From positions 1-44,949 of the forward strand of contig NZ_KQ970760.1 of assembly GCF_001579175.1 (NCBI RefSeq): a stretch of 44,949 nt of DNA, given 5' to 3'. Both the position numbers and the translations under genes were made by a program. This document shows, piece by piece, positions 36,593 to 44,949 of this stretch. Numbering within the stretch: position 1 is the stretch's first letter; each line of letters starts with the position of its first letter. The notes below the pieces were generated by a model, which was not told the origin of the DNA, searched no databases, and saw only the letters and a list, made by a program, of their open reading frames with translations. This DNA is from Streptococcus oralis (GTDB lineage: Bacteria; Bacillota; Bacilli; Lactobacillales; Streptococcaceae).

Positions 36593-37009
36593 ATGCCTAC
36601 AATTAACCAATTGGTTCGCAAACCGCGTAAATCAAAAGTAGAAAAATCTAAATCACCAGCTTTGAACGTTGGTTACAACAGTCATAAAAAAGTTCAAACA
36701 AACGTTTCTTCACCACAAAAACGTGGTGTAGCAACTCGTGTTGGAACAATGACACCTAAAAAACCTAACTCTGCCCTTCGTAAATTCGCTCGTGTACGTT
36801 TGAGCAACCTTATCGAAGTTACTGCCTACATCCCAGGTATCGGACACAACTTGCAAGAGCACAGCGTGGTGCTTCTTCGCGGTGGACGTGTAAAAGACCT
36901 TCCAGGGGTACGTTACCATATCGTCCGTGGTGCACTTGATACTGCAGGTGTTAACGATCGTAAACAAGGCCGTTCTAAATACGGTACTAAACGTCCGAAA
37001 AAAGCATAA
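36593..37009 (+). CDS. rpsL: 30S ribosomal protein S12
   Basis: This 138-aa protein, with [13 protein letters not shown] at the start and TKRPKKA at the end, helps form the decoding site. The streptomycin-related lysines are present in wild-type form, in [11 protein letters not shown] and [11 protein letters not shown], so no classical streptomycin-resistance substitution is seen. CAGGAGAA precedes the ATG. It is the first gene of the rpsL-rpsG unit, with rpsG 19 bp downstream. Confidence 0.98.
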   Translation: MPTINQLVRKPRKSKVEKSKSPALNVGYNSHKKVQTNVSSPQKRGVATRVGTMTPKKPNSALRKFARVRLSNLIEVTAYIPGIGHNLQEHSVVLLRGGRVKDLPGVRYHIVRGALDTAGVNDRKQGRSKYGTKRPKKA

Positions 37010-37028
37010 GGAAAGGGGATAAAGAGAA

Positions 37029-37499
37029 ATGAGTCGTAAAAATAGAGCTCCAAAACGTGATGTATTGCCAGATCCGCTTTACAATTCACAACTAGTTACT
37101 CGTCTTATCAACCGCGTTATGCTTGACGGTAAACGTGGTACAGCTGCTTCAATCGTTTACGGTGCTTTTGAGCAAATCAAAGAAGCTACTGGTAACGATG
37201 CACTTGAAGTATTTGAAACAGCTATGGAAAACATCATGCCTGTACTTGAAGTACGTGCACGTCGTGTTGGTGGATCTAACTACCAAGTCCCTGTTGAAGT
37301 TCGTCCAGAACGTCGTACAACACTTGGACTTCGTTGGTTGGTAACAATCGCTCGCCTTCGTGGTGAGCACACAATGCAAGACCGTCTTGCAAAAGAAATC
37401 TTGGATGCTGCGAACAACACTGGTGCAGCTGTTAAGAAACGTGAAGACACTCACCGTATGGCTGAAGCTAACCGTGCCTTCGCACACTTCCGTTGGTAA
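37029..37499 (+). CDS. rpsG: 30S ribosomal protein S7
   Basis: This 156-aa protein of normal length starts [20 protein letters not shown] and contains the conserved [20 protein letters not shown] and [10 protein letters not shown] end. It nucleates assembly of the 30S head by binding the 3' domain of 16S rRNA. AAAGGGG lies upstream. It follows rpsL in one transcript. fusA lies 393 bp further with its own promoter, so the str operon is split here. Confidence 0.98.
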
Positions 37500-37541
37500 A
37501 ATAGGATGCGAAAGCGTTAAGAAAGTCCCAGAGAAAATAGG

Positions 37542-37588
37542 GAATCGAAGCAGGTTGCGATTGCAACCAATGAGATTCATCTTTTTCT
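37542..37588 (+). terminator. Probable terminator after rpsG
   Basis: A nested hairpin: outer GAATC/GATTC (37542-37546, 37573-37577), inner GGTTGC/GCAACC (37553-37558, 37563-37568), then ATCTTTTTC. Confidence 0.55.
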
Positions 37589-37657
37589 CCAGACTTTTAG
37601 CTTGAGCTCAACTAGATCATGATACTAAGAGCGGCAAAGGCCCAAGGCAAAAATAGG

Positions 37658-37702
37658 AAACTGATGCAGTGTTCCGTGAACACAAAGCAGTTTATCTTTT
37701 TT
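37658..37702 (+). terminator. Second hairpin-terminator in the rpsG-fusA gap
   Basis: AAACTG/CAGTTT (37658-37663, 37688-37693) encloses GTGTTC/GAACAC (37669-37674, 37678-37683), followed by ATCTTTTTT. Confidence 0.65.
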
Positions 37703-37759
37703 GTACCGGGCCTCGCTCGGGGTCAAATCAGTTAACTTGAGCTTCTAGCCCGAGTTCAA

Positions 37760-37781
37760 TTCAACTTGTATACAAGTTGAA
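37760..37781. repeat. Perfect 22-bp palindrome in the rpsG-fusA gap
   Basis: The arm TTCAACTTGTA meets its exact reverse complement without a spacer. It is AT-rich with a central GTATAC and lies about 70 bp before the fusA -10 box. It could be an operator for a dimeric regulator. The rest of the 393-bp gap holds hairpins but no reading frame I can support. Confidence 0.8.
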
Positions 37782-37808
37782 ACCAACAAAAACAAGATAA
37801 ACATTGAG

Positions 37809-37836
37809 AACGGGTAGGTCCTGCCTATCCGTTTTT
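37809..37836 (+). terminator. Intrinsic terminator just before the fusA promoter
   Basis: AACGGGTAGG (37809-37818) pairs with CCTATCCGTT (37824-37833) through ten pairs including one G-U, followed by T residues. It would block readthrough into fusA. Confidence 0.8.
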
Positions 37837-37846
37837 ATTAAAATCG

Positions 37847-37855
37847 TGTTATAAT
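37847..37855 (+). promoter_or_regulatory. Extended -10 promoter of fusA
   Basis: TGTTATAAT is TGnTATAAT, about 40 bp before the start codon. No clear -35; that position overlaps the preceding terminator. Confidence 0.7.
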
Positions 37856-37892
37856 AGAATAGAAATTAAAATAAATAGGAGAAACAAACCTC

Positions 37893-39974
37893 ATGGCACG
37901 CGAATTTTCACTTGAAAAAACTCGTAATATCGGTATCATGGCTCACGTCGATGCCGGTAAAACAACAACTACTGAGCGTATTCTTTACTACACTGGTAAA
38001 ATCCACAAAATCGGTGAAACTCACGAAGGTGCGTCACAAATGGACTGGATGGAGCAAGAGCAAGAACGTGGTATCACTATCACATCTGCTGCGACAACCG
38101 CTCAATGGAACAACCACCGCGTAAACATCATCGACACACCAGGACACGTGGACTTCACAATCGAAGTACAACGTTCTCTTCGTGTATTGGACGGTGCGGT
38201 TACTGTTCTTGACTCACAATCAGGTGTTGAGCCTCAAACTGAAACAGTTTGGCGTCAAGCAACTGAGTACGGAGTTCCACGTATCGTATTTGCTAACAAA
38301 ATGGACAAAATCGGTGCTGACTTCCTTTATTCAGTAAGCACACTTCATGACCGTCTTCAAGCAAACGCACACCCAATCCAATTGCCAATCGGTGCTGAAG
38401 ATGACTTCCGCGGTATCATCGACTTGATCAAGATGAAAGCTGAAATCTATACCAATGACCTTGGTACAGATATCCTTGAAGAAGACATCCCAGCTGAATA
38501 CCTTGACCAAGCTCAAGAATACCGTGAAAAATTGGTTGAAGCAGTCGCTGAAACTGATGAAGACTTGATGATGAAATACCTTGAAGGTGAAGAAATCACT
38601 AACGAAGAATTGAAAGCTGCTATCCGTAAAGCGACTATCAATGTTGAATTCTTCCCAGTATTGTGTGGTTCTGCCTTCAAGAACAAGGGTGTTCAATTGA
38701 TGCTTGATGCGGTTATCGACTACCTTCCAAGTCCACTTGATATCCCAGCGATCAAAGGTATCAACCCAGATACAGATGAAGAAGAAACTCGTCCAGCATC
38801 TGACGAAGAGCCATTTGCAGCTCTTGCCTTCAAGATCATGACGGACCCATTCGTAGGTCGTTTGACATTCTTCCGTGTATACTCAGGTGTTCTTCAATCA
38901 GGTTCATACGTATTGAACACTTCTAAAGGTAAACGTGAACGTATCGGACGTATCCTTCAAATGCACGCTAACAGCCGTCAAGAAATTGACACTGTTTACT
39001 CAGGTGATATCGCTGCTGCCGTTGGTTTGAAAGATACTACAACTGGTGACTCATTGACAGATGAAAAAGCTAAAATCATCCTTGAGTCAATCAACGTTCC
39101 AGAACCAGTTATCCAATTGATGGTTGAGCCAAAATCTAAAGCTGACCAAGATAAGATGGGTATCGCCCTTCAAAAATTGGCTGAAGAAGATCCAACATTC
39201 CGTGTTGAAACTAACGTTGAAACTGGTGAAACAGTTATCTCTGGTATGGGTGAACTTCACCTTGATGTCCTTGTTGACCGTATGCGTCGTGAGTTCAAAG
39301 TTGAAGCGAACGTAGGTGCTCCTCAAGTATCTTACCGTGAAACATTCCGCGCTTCTACTCAAGCACGTGGATTCTTCAAACGTCAGTCTGGTGGTAAAGG
39401 TCAATTCGGTGATGTTTGGATTGAATTTACTCCAAACGAAGAAGGAAAAGGATTCGAATTCGAAAACGCAATCGTCGGTGGTGTGGTTCCTCGTGAATTT
39501 ATCCCAGCGGTTGAAAAAGGTTTGGTAGAATCTATGGCTAACGGTGTTCTTGCAGGTTACCCAATGGTTGACGTTAAAGCTAAGCTTTACGATGGTTCAT
39601 ACCACGATGTCGACTCATCTGAAACTGCCTTCAAGATCGCGGCTTCACTTGCCCTTAAAGAAGCTGCTAAATCAGCACAACCAGCTATCCTTGAGCCAAT
39701 GATGCTTGTAACCATCACTGTTCCTGAAGAAAACCTTGGTGATGTTATGGGTCACGTAACTGCTCGTCGTGGACGTGTAGATGGTATGGAAGCTCACGGT
39801 AACAGCCAAATCGTTCGTGCTTACGTTCCACTTGCTGAAATGTTCGGTTACGCAACTGTACTTCGTTCAGCATCACAAGGACGTGGTACTTTCATGATGG
39901 TATTTGACCACTACGAAGATGTACCTAAGTCAGTACAAGAAGAAATCATTAAGAAAAACAAAGGTGAAGACTAA
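37893..39974 (+). CDS. fusA: Elongation factor G
   Basis: This 693-aa GTPase moves tRNAs and mRNA through the ribosome after peptide bond formation and helps recycle ribosomes. The G domain has [13 protein letters not shown] (about 19-31), DTPGHVDF (about 83-90) and NKMDK (about 137-141). Domains II to V follow in normal order, including the domain IV stretch with [14 protein letters not shown]. Length is that of standard EF-G, and it is intact. TAGGAGAAAC precedes the ATG. It has its own promoter and terminator. Codon use is strongly biased, as expected for a highly expressed gene. Confidence 0.98.
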   Translation: MAREFSLEKTRNIGIMAHVDAGKTTTTERILYYTGKIHKIGETHEGASQMDWMEQEQERGITITSAATTAQWNNHRVNIIDTPGHVDFTIEVQRSLRVLDGAVTVLDSQSGVEPQTETVWRQATEYGVPRIVFANKMDKIGADFLYSVSTLHDRLQANAHPIQLPIGAEDDFRGIIDLIKMKAEIYTNDLGTDILEEDIPAEYLDQAQEYREKLVEAVAETDEDLMMKYLEGEEITNEELKAAIRKATINVEFFPVLCGSAFKNKGVQLMLDAVIDYLPSPLDIPAIKGINPDTDEEETRPASDEEPFAALAFKIMTDPFVGRLTFFRVYSGVLQSGSYVLNTSKGKRERIGRILQMHANSRQEIDTVYSGDIAAAVGLKDTTTGDSLTDEKAKIILESINVPEPVIQLMVEPKSKADQDKMGIALQKLAEEDPTFRVETNVETGETVISGMGELHLDVLVDRMRREFKVEANVGAPQVSYRETFRASTQARGFFKRQSGGKGQFGDVWIEFTPNEEGKGFEFENAIVGGVVPREFIPAVEKGLVESMANGVLAGYPMVDVKAKLYDGSYHDVDSSETAFKIAASLALKEAAKSAQPAILEPMMLVTITVPEENLGDVMGHVTARRGRVDGMEAHGNSQIVRAYVPLAEMFGYATVLRSASQGRGTFMMVFDHYEDVPKSVQEEIIKKNKGED

Positions 39975-39990
39975 TCAGTCCTCGCTCTAG

Positions 39991-40020
39991 AAGGAAGTCA
40001 CTTGCTGGCTTCCTTTTTTA
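39991..40020 (+). terminator. Intrinsic terminator after fusA
   Basis: AAGGAAG (39991-39997) pairs with CTTCCTT (40009-40015), then a T-run. Confidence 0.8.
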
Positions 40021-40110
40021 TGCCTTTCTCAAGCATCTTGTATGTCTATATTTGCAAAATGAAAGAAATCTAGTAAGGATTTTAGAAAGTCTATTTACTA
40101 AGAAAATAGA

Positions 40111-40138
40111 GAAAGTTAATAAATGAAAGTTAATAAAG
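40111..40138. repeat. Tandem 14-bp repeat upstream of ilvB
   Basis: The unit GAAAGTTAATAAA plus one variable base occurs twice in tandem. A third copy of GTTAATAAA lies at 40159-40167. The surrounding 40021-40230 is very AT-rich with no gene. Confidence 0.75.
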
Positions 40139-40203
40139 AATCCGATTTTGTTTAAATTGTTAATAAAAATTAGAAAAACATTCATAAATACACTCTTAGA
40201 TAG

Positions 40204-40218
40204 AAAATTCAGAAAATT
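40204..40218 (+). promoter_or_regulatory. CodY-like box upstream of ilvB
   Basis: AAAATTCAGAAAATT matches the CodY consensus AATTTTCWGAAAATT at 13 of 15 positions. It lies 12 bp before the -35 of ilvB. CodY senses branched-chain amino acids and commonly represses ilv genes in low-GC Gram-positives. Confidence 0.7.
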
Positions 40219-40230
40219 GATACTTTTGTC

Positions 40231-40258
40231 TTGAAAATATTTGAAAAAATGGTATGAT
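40231..40258 (+). promoter_or_regulatory. Promoter of ilvB-ilvN-ilvC
   Basis: TTGAAA (40231-40236), 16 bp, then TATGAT (40253-40258) with an extended TGg. Confidence 0.65.
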
Positions 40259-40298
40259 AGTAACAAGCTATTTTTTTAAGAGAAGAGAAAGGGGAACA

Positions 40299-41999
40299 AT
40301 GGAGAAAATCAGTTTAGAATCTCCTAAGACGGGGTCGGACCTGGTTTTGGAAACACTTCGAGACTTAGGGATTGATACCATTTTTGGTTATCCTGGTGGT
40401 GCAGTCTTACCTTTATATGATGCGATTTATAATTTCAAAGGTATTCGTCACATTTTGGGTCGTCATGAGCAAGGCTGTTTGCACGAAGCTGAAGGCTATG
40501 CCAAATCAACTGGAAAGTTGGGTGTCGCAGTCGTCACAAGTGGGCCAGGAGCAACAAATGCTATTACAGGGATTGCGGATGCCATGAGCGATAGCGTTCC
40601 CCTTTTGGTCTTTACTGGACAAGTCGCTCGAGCGGGAATTGGGAAGGATGCCTTTCAGGAGGCGGATATTGTCGGTATTACTATGCCCATTACCAAGTAC
40701 AATTACCAAGTTCGTGAGACGGCTGACATTCCTCGTATCATTACGGAAGCTGTTCATATCGCGACCACAGGTCGTCCAGGTCCAGTCGTGATTGACTTGC
40801 CTAAGGATGTATCGGCTCTTGAAACAGACTTCATCTATTCGCCCGAAGTGCATTTACCAAGTTATCAACCGACGATAGAACCAAATGACATGCAAATCAA
40901 GAAAATCTTGAAACAATTGTCTAAGGCTAAGAAACCTGTTTTGTTGGCAGGTGGCGGTATCAGCTATGCAGAAGCTTCTAAAGAACTGAATGAATTTGCT
41001 GAACGCTATCAAATTCCAGTTGTTACCAGTCTTTTGGGACAAGGTACAATTGCAACAAGTCATCCACTCTTCCTCGGAATGGGAGGCATGCATGGTTCTT
41101 TCGCAGCTAATATTGCCATGACCGAGGCAGATTTTATGATTAGTATTGGTTGCCGTTTCGATGACCGCCTGACTGGAAATCCTAAGACCTTTGCTAAAAA
41201 TGCCAAGGTTGCTCATATCGATATTGATCCAGCAGAGATTGGTAAGATTATTAGTGCAGACATTCCAGTGGTTGGGGACGCAAAGAAAGCCTTGCAGATG
41301 CTACTAGCAGAACCAACTGTTCATAACAATACTGAAAAGTGGATTGACAAAGTTACTAAGGACAAGAACCGTGTTCGTTCTTATGATAAGAAAGAACGTG
41401 TGGTTCAACCGCAGGCAGTCATTGAACGCATCGGTGAGTTGACGAATGGAGATGCCATTGTTGTCACAGACGTAGGGCAACACCAAATGTGGACAGCTCA
41501 GTATTATCCTTACCAAAATGAGCGTCAGTTAGTCACTTCAGGTGGTTTGGGTACCATGGGGTTCGGAGTTCCTGCAGCTATCGGAGCCAAGATTGCCAAT
41601 CCAGAAAAAGAAGTTATCCTTTTTGTTGGTGATGGTGGCTATCAAATGACAAACCAAGAGATGGCTATTCTCAATATCTATAAGATTCCGATTAAAGTTA
41701 TCATGCTAAACAATCATTCACTAGGAATGGTGCGCCAGTGGCAGGAATCCTTCTATGAGGGTAGAACTTCCGAGTCAGTCTTTGATACACTTCCTGACTT
41801 CCAGCTGATGGCACAGGCTTACGGCATCAAAAACTATAAATTTGATAATCCAGAGACGATAGAGAAGGATCTAGAAGTCATTCTAGAGGATGTGCCCATG
41901 TTTATCGAGGTGGATATTTCTCGTAAGGAACAGGTCTTACCGATGGTACCAGCTGGTAAGAGTAATCATGAGATGTTGGGGGTGAAGTTCCATGCGTAG
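40299..41999 (+). CDS. ilvB: Acetolactate synthase large subunit
   Basis: This 566-aa thiamine-diphosphate enzyme joins two pyruvates to acetolactate (or pyruvate and 2-oxobutyrate), the first common step of valine, leucine and isoleucine synthesis. It has the catalytic Glu57 in GRHEQG and the cofactor motif GDGGYQM with Asp445. The FAD-binding middle domain is in place. The start at 40299 is chosen because AAAGGGG lies 4 bp upstream. The longer frame from 40254 would begin inside the -10 box. It overlaps ilvN by 8 bp and is preceded by a CodY-like box. Confidence 0.97.
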   Translation: MEKISLESPKTGSDLVLETLRDLGIDTIFGYPGGAVLPLYDAIYNFKGIRHILGRHEQGCLHEAEGYAKSTGKLGVAVVTSGPGATNAITGIADAMSDSVPLLVFTGQVARAGIGKDAFQEADIVGITMPITKYNYQVRETADIPRIITEAVHIATTGRPGPVVIDLPKDVSALETDFIYSPEVHLPSYQPTIEPNDMQIKKILKQLSKAKKPVLLAGGGISYAEASKELNEFAERYQIPVVTSLLGQGTIATSHPLFLGMGGMHGSFAANIAMTEADFMISIGCRFDDRLTGNPKTFAKNAKVAHIDIDPAEIGKIISADIPVVGDAKKALQMLLAEPTVHNNTEKWIDKVTKDKNRVRSYDKKERVVQPQAVIERIGELTNGDAIVVTDVGQHQMWTAQYYPYQNERQLVTSGGLGTMGFGVPAAIGAKIANPEKEVILFVGDGGYQMTNQEMAILNIYKIPIKVIMLNNHSLGMVRQWQESFYEGRTSESVFDTLPDFQLMAQAYGIKNYKFDNPETIEKDLEVILEDVPMFIEVDISRKEQVLPMVPAGKSNHEMLGVKFHA

Positions 42000-42468
42000 A
42001 ATGTTAACAGCTAGATTGCAAAACCGTTCAGGAGTTTTGAATCGTTTTACAGGTGTCCTTTCTCGTCGTCAAGTCAATATTGAGAGTATCTCAGTTGGTG
42101 CGACAGAGAACCCCAATGTATCTCGCATCACCATCATTATTGATGTGGCTTCTCATGATGAAGTAGAGCAAATCATTAAACAGCTCAATCGTCAGATTGA
42201 TGTGATTCGCATTCGAGATATCACAGATAAACCACACTTGGAAAGAGAAGTTATCTTGGTGAAGGTATCTGCTCCTGCTGAAAAGCGTGCAGAAATCTTG
42301 GCCATTATCCAACCTTTCCGTGCAACGGTAGTAGATGTGGCTCCAAGCTCAATCACCATCCAGATGACAGGAAATGCTGAAAAGAGTGAAGCTTTATTGC
42401 GAGTGATTCGACCATATGGTATTAAAAATATCGCTCGTACGGGTGCAACTGGATTTACCCGCGACTAA
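41992..42468 (+). CDS. ilvN: Acetolactate synthase small (regulatory) subunit
   Basis: This 158-aa protein has an N-terminal ACT domain (LTARLQNRSGVLNRFTGVLSRR, about 5-26) followed by the usual C-terminal domain with VDVAPSSITIQMTGN. It binds the large subunit, raises its activity and gives valine feedback inhibition. It starts within the last codons of ilvB (8-bp overlap), so translation is coupled and subunit ratio kept. ilvC follows after 77 bp without a terminator. Confidence 0.97.
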   Translation: MRRMLTARLQNRSGVLNRFTGVLSRRQVNIESISVGATENPNVSRITIIIDVASHDEVEQIIKQLNRQIDVIRIRDITDKPHLEREVILVKVSAPAEKRAEILAIIQPFRATVVDVAPSSITIQMTGNAEKSEALLRVIRPYGIKNIARTGATGFTRD

Positions 42469-42515
42469 TACTCTTAGTATAAAATCCAGCATAAATTTGT
42501 TAAACCAGCCTATAA

Positions 42516-43568
<1,053 letters not shown>

Positions 43569-43591
43569 TTCTTGTAAAGAAAGACAGAAGG

Positions 43592-43619
43592 CGAGTTGGG
43601 GGTACCTAACTCGTTTTTT
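43592..43619 (+). terminator. Intrinsic terminator after ilvC
   Basis: CGAGTT (43592-43597) pairs with AACTCG (43608-43613), with inner pairs around the loop, then six T. Confidence 0.8.
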
Positions 43620-43647
43620 ATCTTGAAAAGTATTTGAGGAGGAGACA

Positions 43648-44898
43648 ATGCTAAGTGCAAAAGATGTGGTGAAAGCCCACAAAGTTTTGAGTGGTGTAGT
43701 AGTTGATACACCACTAGAATATGATCATTATTTATCAGAAAAATACCAAGCAAAAATTTATCTCAAAAAGGAGAATGCGCAACGAGTTCGCTCTTTTAAA
43801 ATTCGTGGAGCCTATTATGCCATTTCTCAACTATCAAAAGAAGAACGTGAGCGTGGTGTAGTCTGTGCCTCTGCGGGAAATCACGCTCAAGGTGTCGCCT
43901 ATACTTGTAACGAGATGAAGATTCCTGCAACGATCTTTATGCCCATCACAACACCGCAACAAAAGATTGGGCAGGTTCGCTTTTTTGGTGGAGAGTTCGT
44001 GACAATCAAGTTGGTTGGGGATACATTTGATGCTTCTGCTAAGGCAGCACAAGAATTTACATTGACAGAAAACCGCACCTTCATCGATCCTTTTGATGAT
44101 GCGCATGTTCAGGCTGGTCAAGGGACTGTAGCCTATGAAATTCTTGAAGAAGCCCGTAAAGAGTCTATTGATTTTGATACAGTACTTGTACCAGTAGGTG
44201 GTGGTGGATTGATTGCCGGTGTTTCAACTTACATCAAGAAAACCAATCCGACCATTGAAGTGATTGGGGTAGAAGCTAATGGTGCTCGCTCTATGAAAGC
44301 TGCCTTTGAAGCTGGGGGACCAGTTAAGCTCAAAGAAATTGATAAGTTTGCTGATGGGATAGCCGTACAAAAGGTTGGACAATTAACCTATGAAGCGACT
44401 CGTAAGAATGTTGAAACGCTGATTGGGGTGGACGAGGGATTGATTTCTGAAACCTTGATTGATCTTTATTCCAAACAAGGTATTGTTGCAGAACCAGCCG
44501 GAGCTGCCAGCGTTGCAGCCTTGGAAGTTTTATCAGACTATATCAAAGGCAAGACGATTTGTTGTATCATTTCTGGAGGAAATAACGATATCAACCGCAT
44601 GCCAGAGATGGAAGAACGTGCCTTGATTTACGATGGAATCAAGCATTACTTTGTAGTGAATTTCCCACAACGTCCAGGAGCTCTACGAGAGTTTGTAAAT
44701 GATATTTTAGGGCCAAATGATGACATCACTCGTTTTGAATATATCAAACGAGCAAGCAAGGGGACGGGCCCTGTCTTGATCGGGGTAGCTCTTGCCAATA
44801 AGCATGATTATGCTGGATTGATTCATCGAATGGAAAAGTTTGACCCATCTTATATTAATTTGAATGGGAACGAAACGTTGTATAATATGTTAGTTTAA
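43648..44898 (+). CDS. ilvA: Threonine dehydratase (deaminase), biosynthetic
   Basis: This 416-aa pyridoxal-phosphate enzyme turns threonine into 2-oxobutyrate, the first dedicated step to isoleucine. The cofactor lysine is Lys51 in RSFKIRGAYYA. The glycine-rich phosphate loop is VPVGGGGLIAGV (about 187-198). A C-terminal ACT-like domain (about 330-410; YFVVNFPQRPGALREFVNDIL) gives isoleucine control. The length matches the short Bacillus-type form with one regulatory domain. GAGGAGG precedes the ATG. It comes after the ilvC terminator, so it is expressed by readthrough or by a weak promoter that I cannot identify. After its stop only 51 bp remain, with nothing recognisable. Confidence 0.97.
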   Translation: MLSAKDVVKAHKVLSGVVVDTPLEYDHYLSEKYQAKIYLKKENAQRVRSFKIRGAYYAISQLSKEERERGVVCASAGNHAQGVAYTCNEMKIPATIFMPITTPQQKIGQVRFFGGEFVTIKLVGDTFDASAKAAQEFTLTENRTFIDPFDDAHVQAGQGTVAYEILEEARKESIDFDTVLVPVGGGGLIAGVSTYIKKTNPTIEVIGVEANGARSMKAAFEAGGPVKLKEIDKFADGIAVQKVGQLTYEATRKNVETLIGVDEGLISETLIDLYSKQGIVAEPAGAASVAALEVLSDYIKGKTICCIISGGNNDINRMPEMEERALIYDGIKHYFVVNFPQRPGALREFVNDILGPNDDITRFEYIKRASKGTGPVLIGVALANKHDYAGLIHRMEKFDPSYINLNGNETLYNMLV

Positions 44899-44949
44899 GC
44901 TAAAATAAAATTCTTATCATATTATTTGCGTAATAATGATGATGGTGCT

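Noticed and set aside
36593..37009. Possible streptomycin-resistance change in rpsL
   Set aside because: Both key lysines (TPKKPNS and RVKDLPG) are in wild-type form.
40254..40298. Longer N-terminus for ilvB from an upstream ATG
   Set aside because: That ATG lies within the -10 box. The ATG at 40299 has a proper ribosome site and gives the usual protein length.

Overview
The window reads as low-GC Firmicute DNA, most likely a viridans Streptococcus of the mitis group. The evidence is the ribosomal protein, EF-G and ilv proteins, YSIRK/LPxTG surface proteins, extended -10 (TGnTATAAT) promoters, a CodY-like box, and gene runs such as rpmB-asp23-fakA and ilvBNC-ilvA. It falls into an integrative conjugative element (about 1-22590) and a host chromosome part (about 22600-44949). 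Species cannot be fixed from sequence reading alone.

ICE part, all genes on the + strand. The window opens inside an antigen I/II-type LPxTG adhesin whose last third is put out of frame by one missing A in an A-run near 1482. A 162-aa membrane protein follows, then an intrinsic terminator. Next comes a Gram-positive type IV secretion cluster: small membrane protein, VirB6-like, PrgI/TcpE-like, VirB4 ATPase, a membrane-anchored lysozyme/CHAP wall hydrolase, a VirB8-like protein, two accessory proteins, a PcfB-like protein and the VirD4 coupling ATPase. Downstream lie a 1660-aa polyvalent protein (Toprim, ArdC-like, HExxH peptidase) and a small acidic protein. After a terminator comes a probable oriT with a perfect 20-bp palindrome, then mobC, a relaxase and a DDE transposase of the ISLre2/UPF0236 type. 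No tyrosine or serine integrase is seen. Relaxase plus T4SS plus a terminal DDE transposase recalls the TnGBS family, which inserts just upstream of sigma-A promoters. A good promoter does lie immediately beyond the transposase terminator.

Junction region (22590-22975). No protein gene is credible here. It carries a + strand promoter and terminator and, inside them, an opposing minus-strand promoter, hairpin and terminator, so it looks like a pair of overlapping antisense small RNAs.

Host part. It holds rpmB; asp23-family gene plus fakA; a 2310-aa YSIRK/LPNTG fibril protein with about nine CshA-type repeats; an operon of two small membrane proteins, an ABC exporter and a DesK/DesR-type two-component system behind a NarL-type dyad; rpsL-rpsG; fusA; and ilvB-ilvN-ilvC followed by ilvA. 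The ilv genes make branched-chain amino acids and are preceded by a CodY-like box. No tRNA, rRNA or CRISPR array was recognised.
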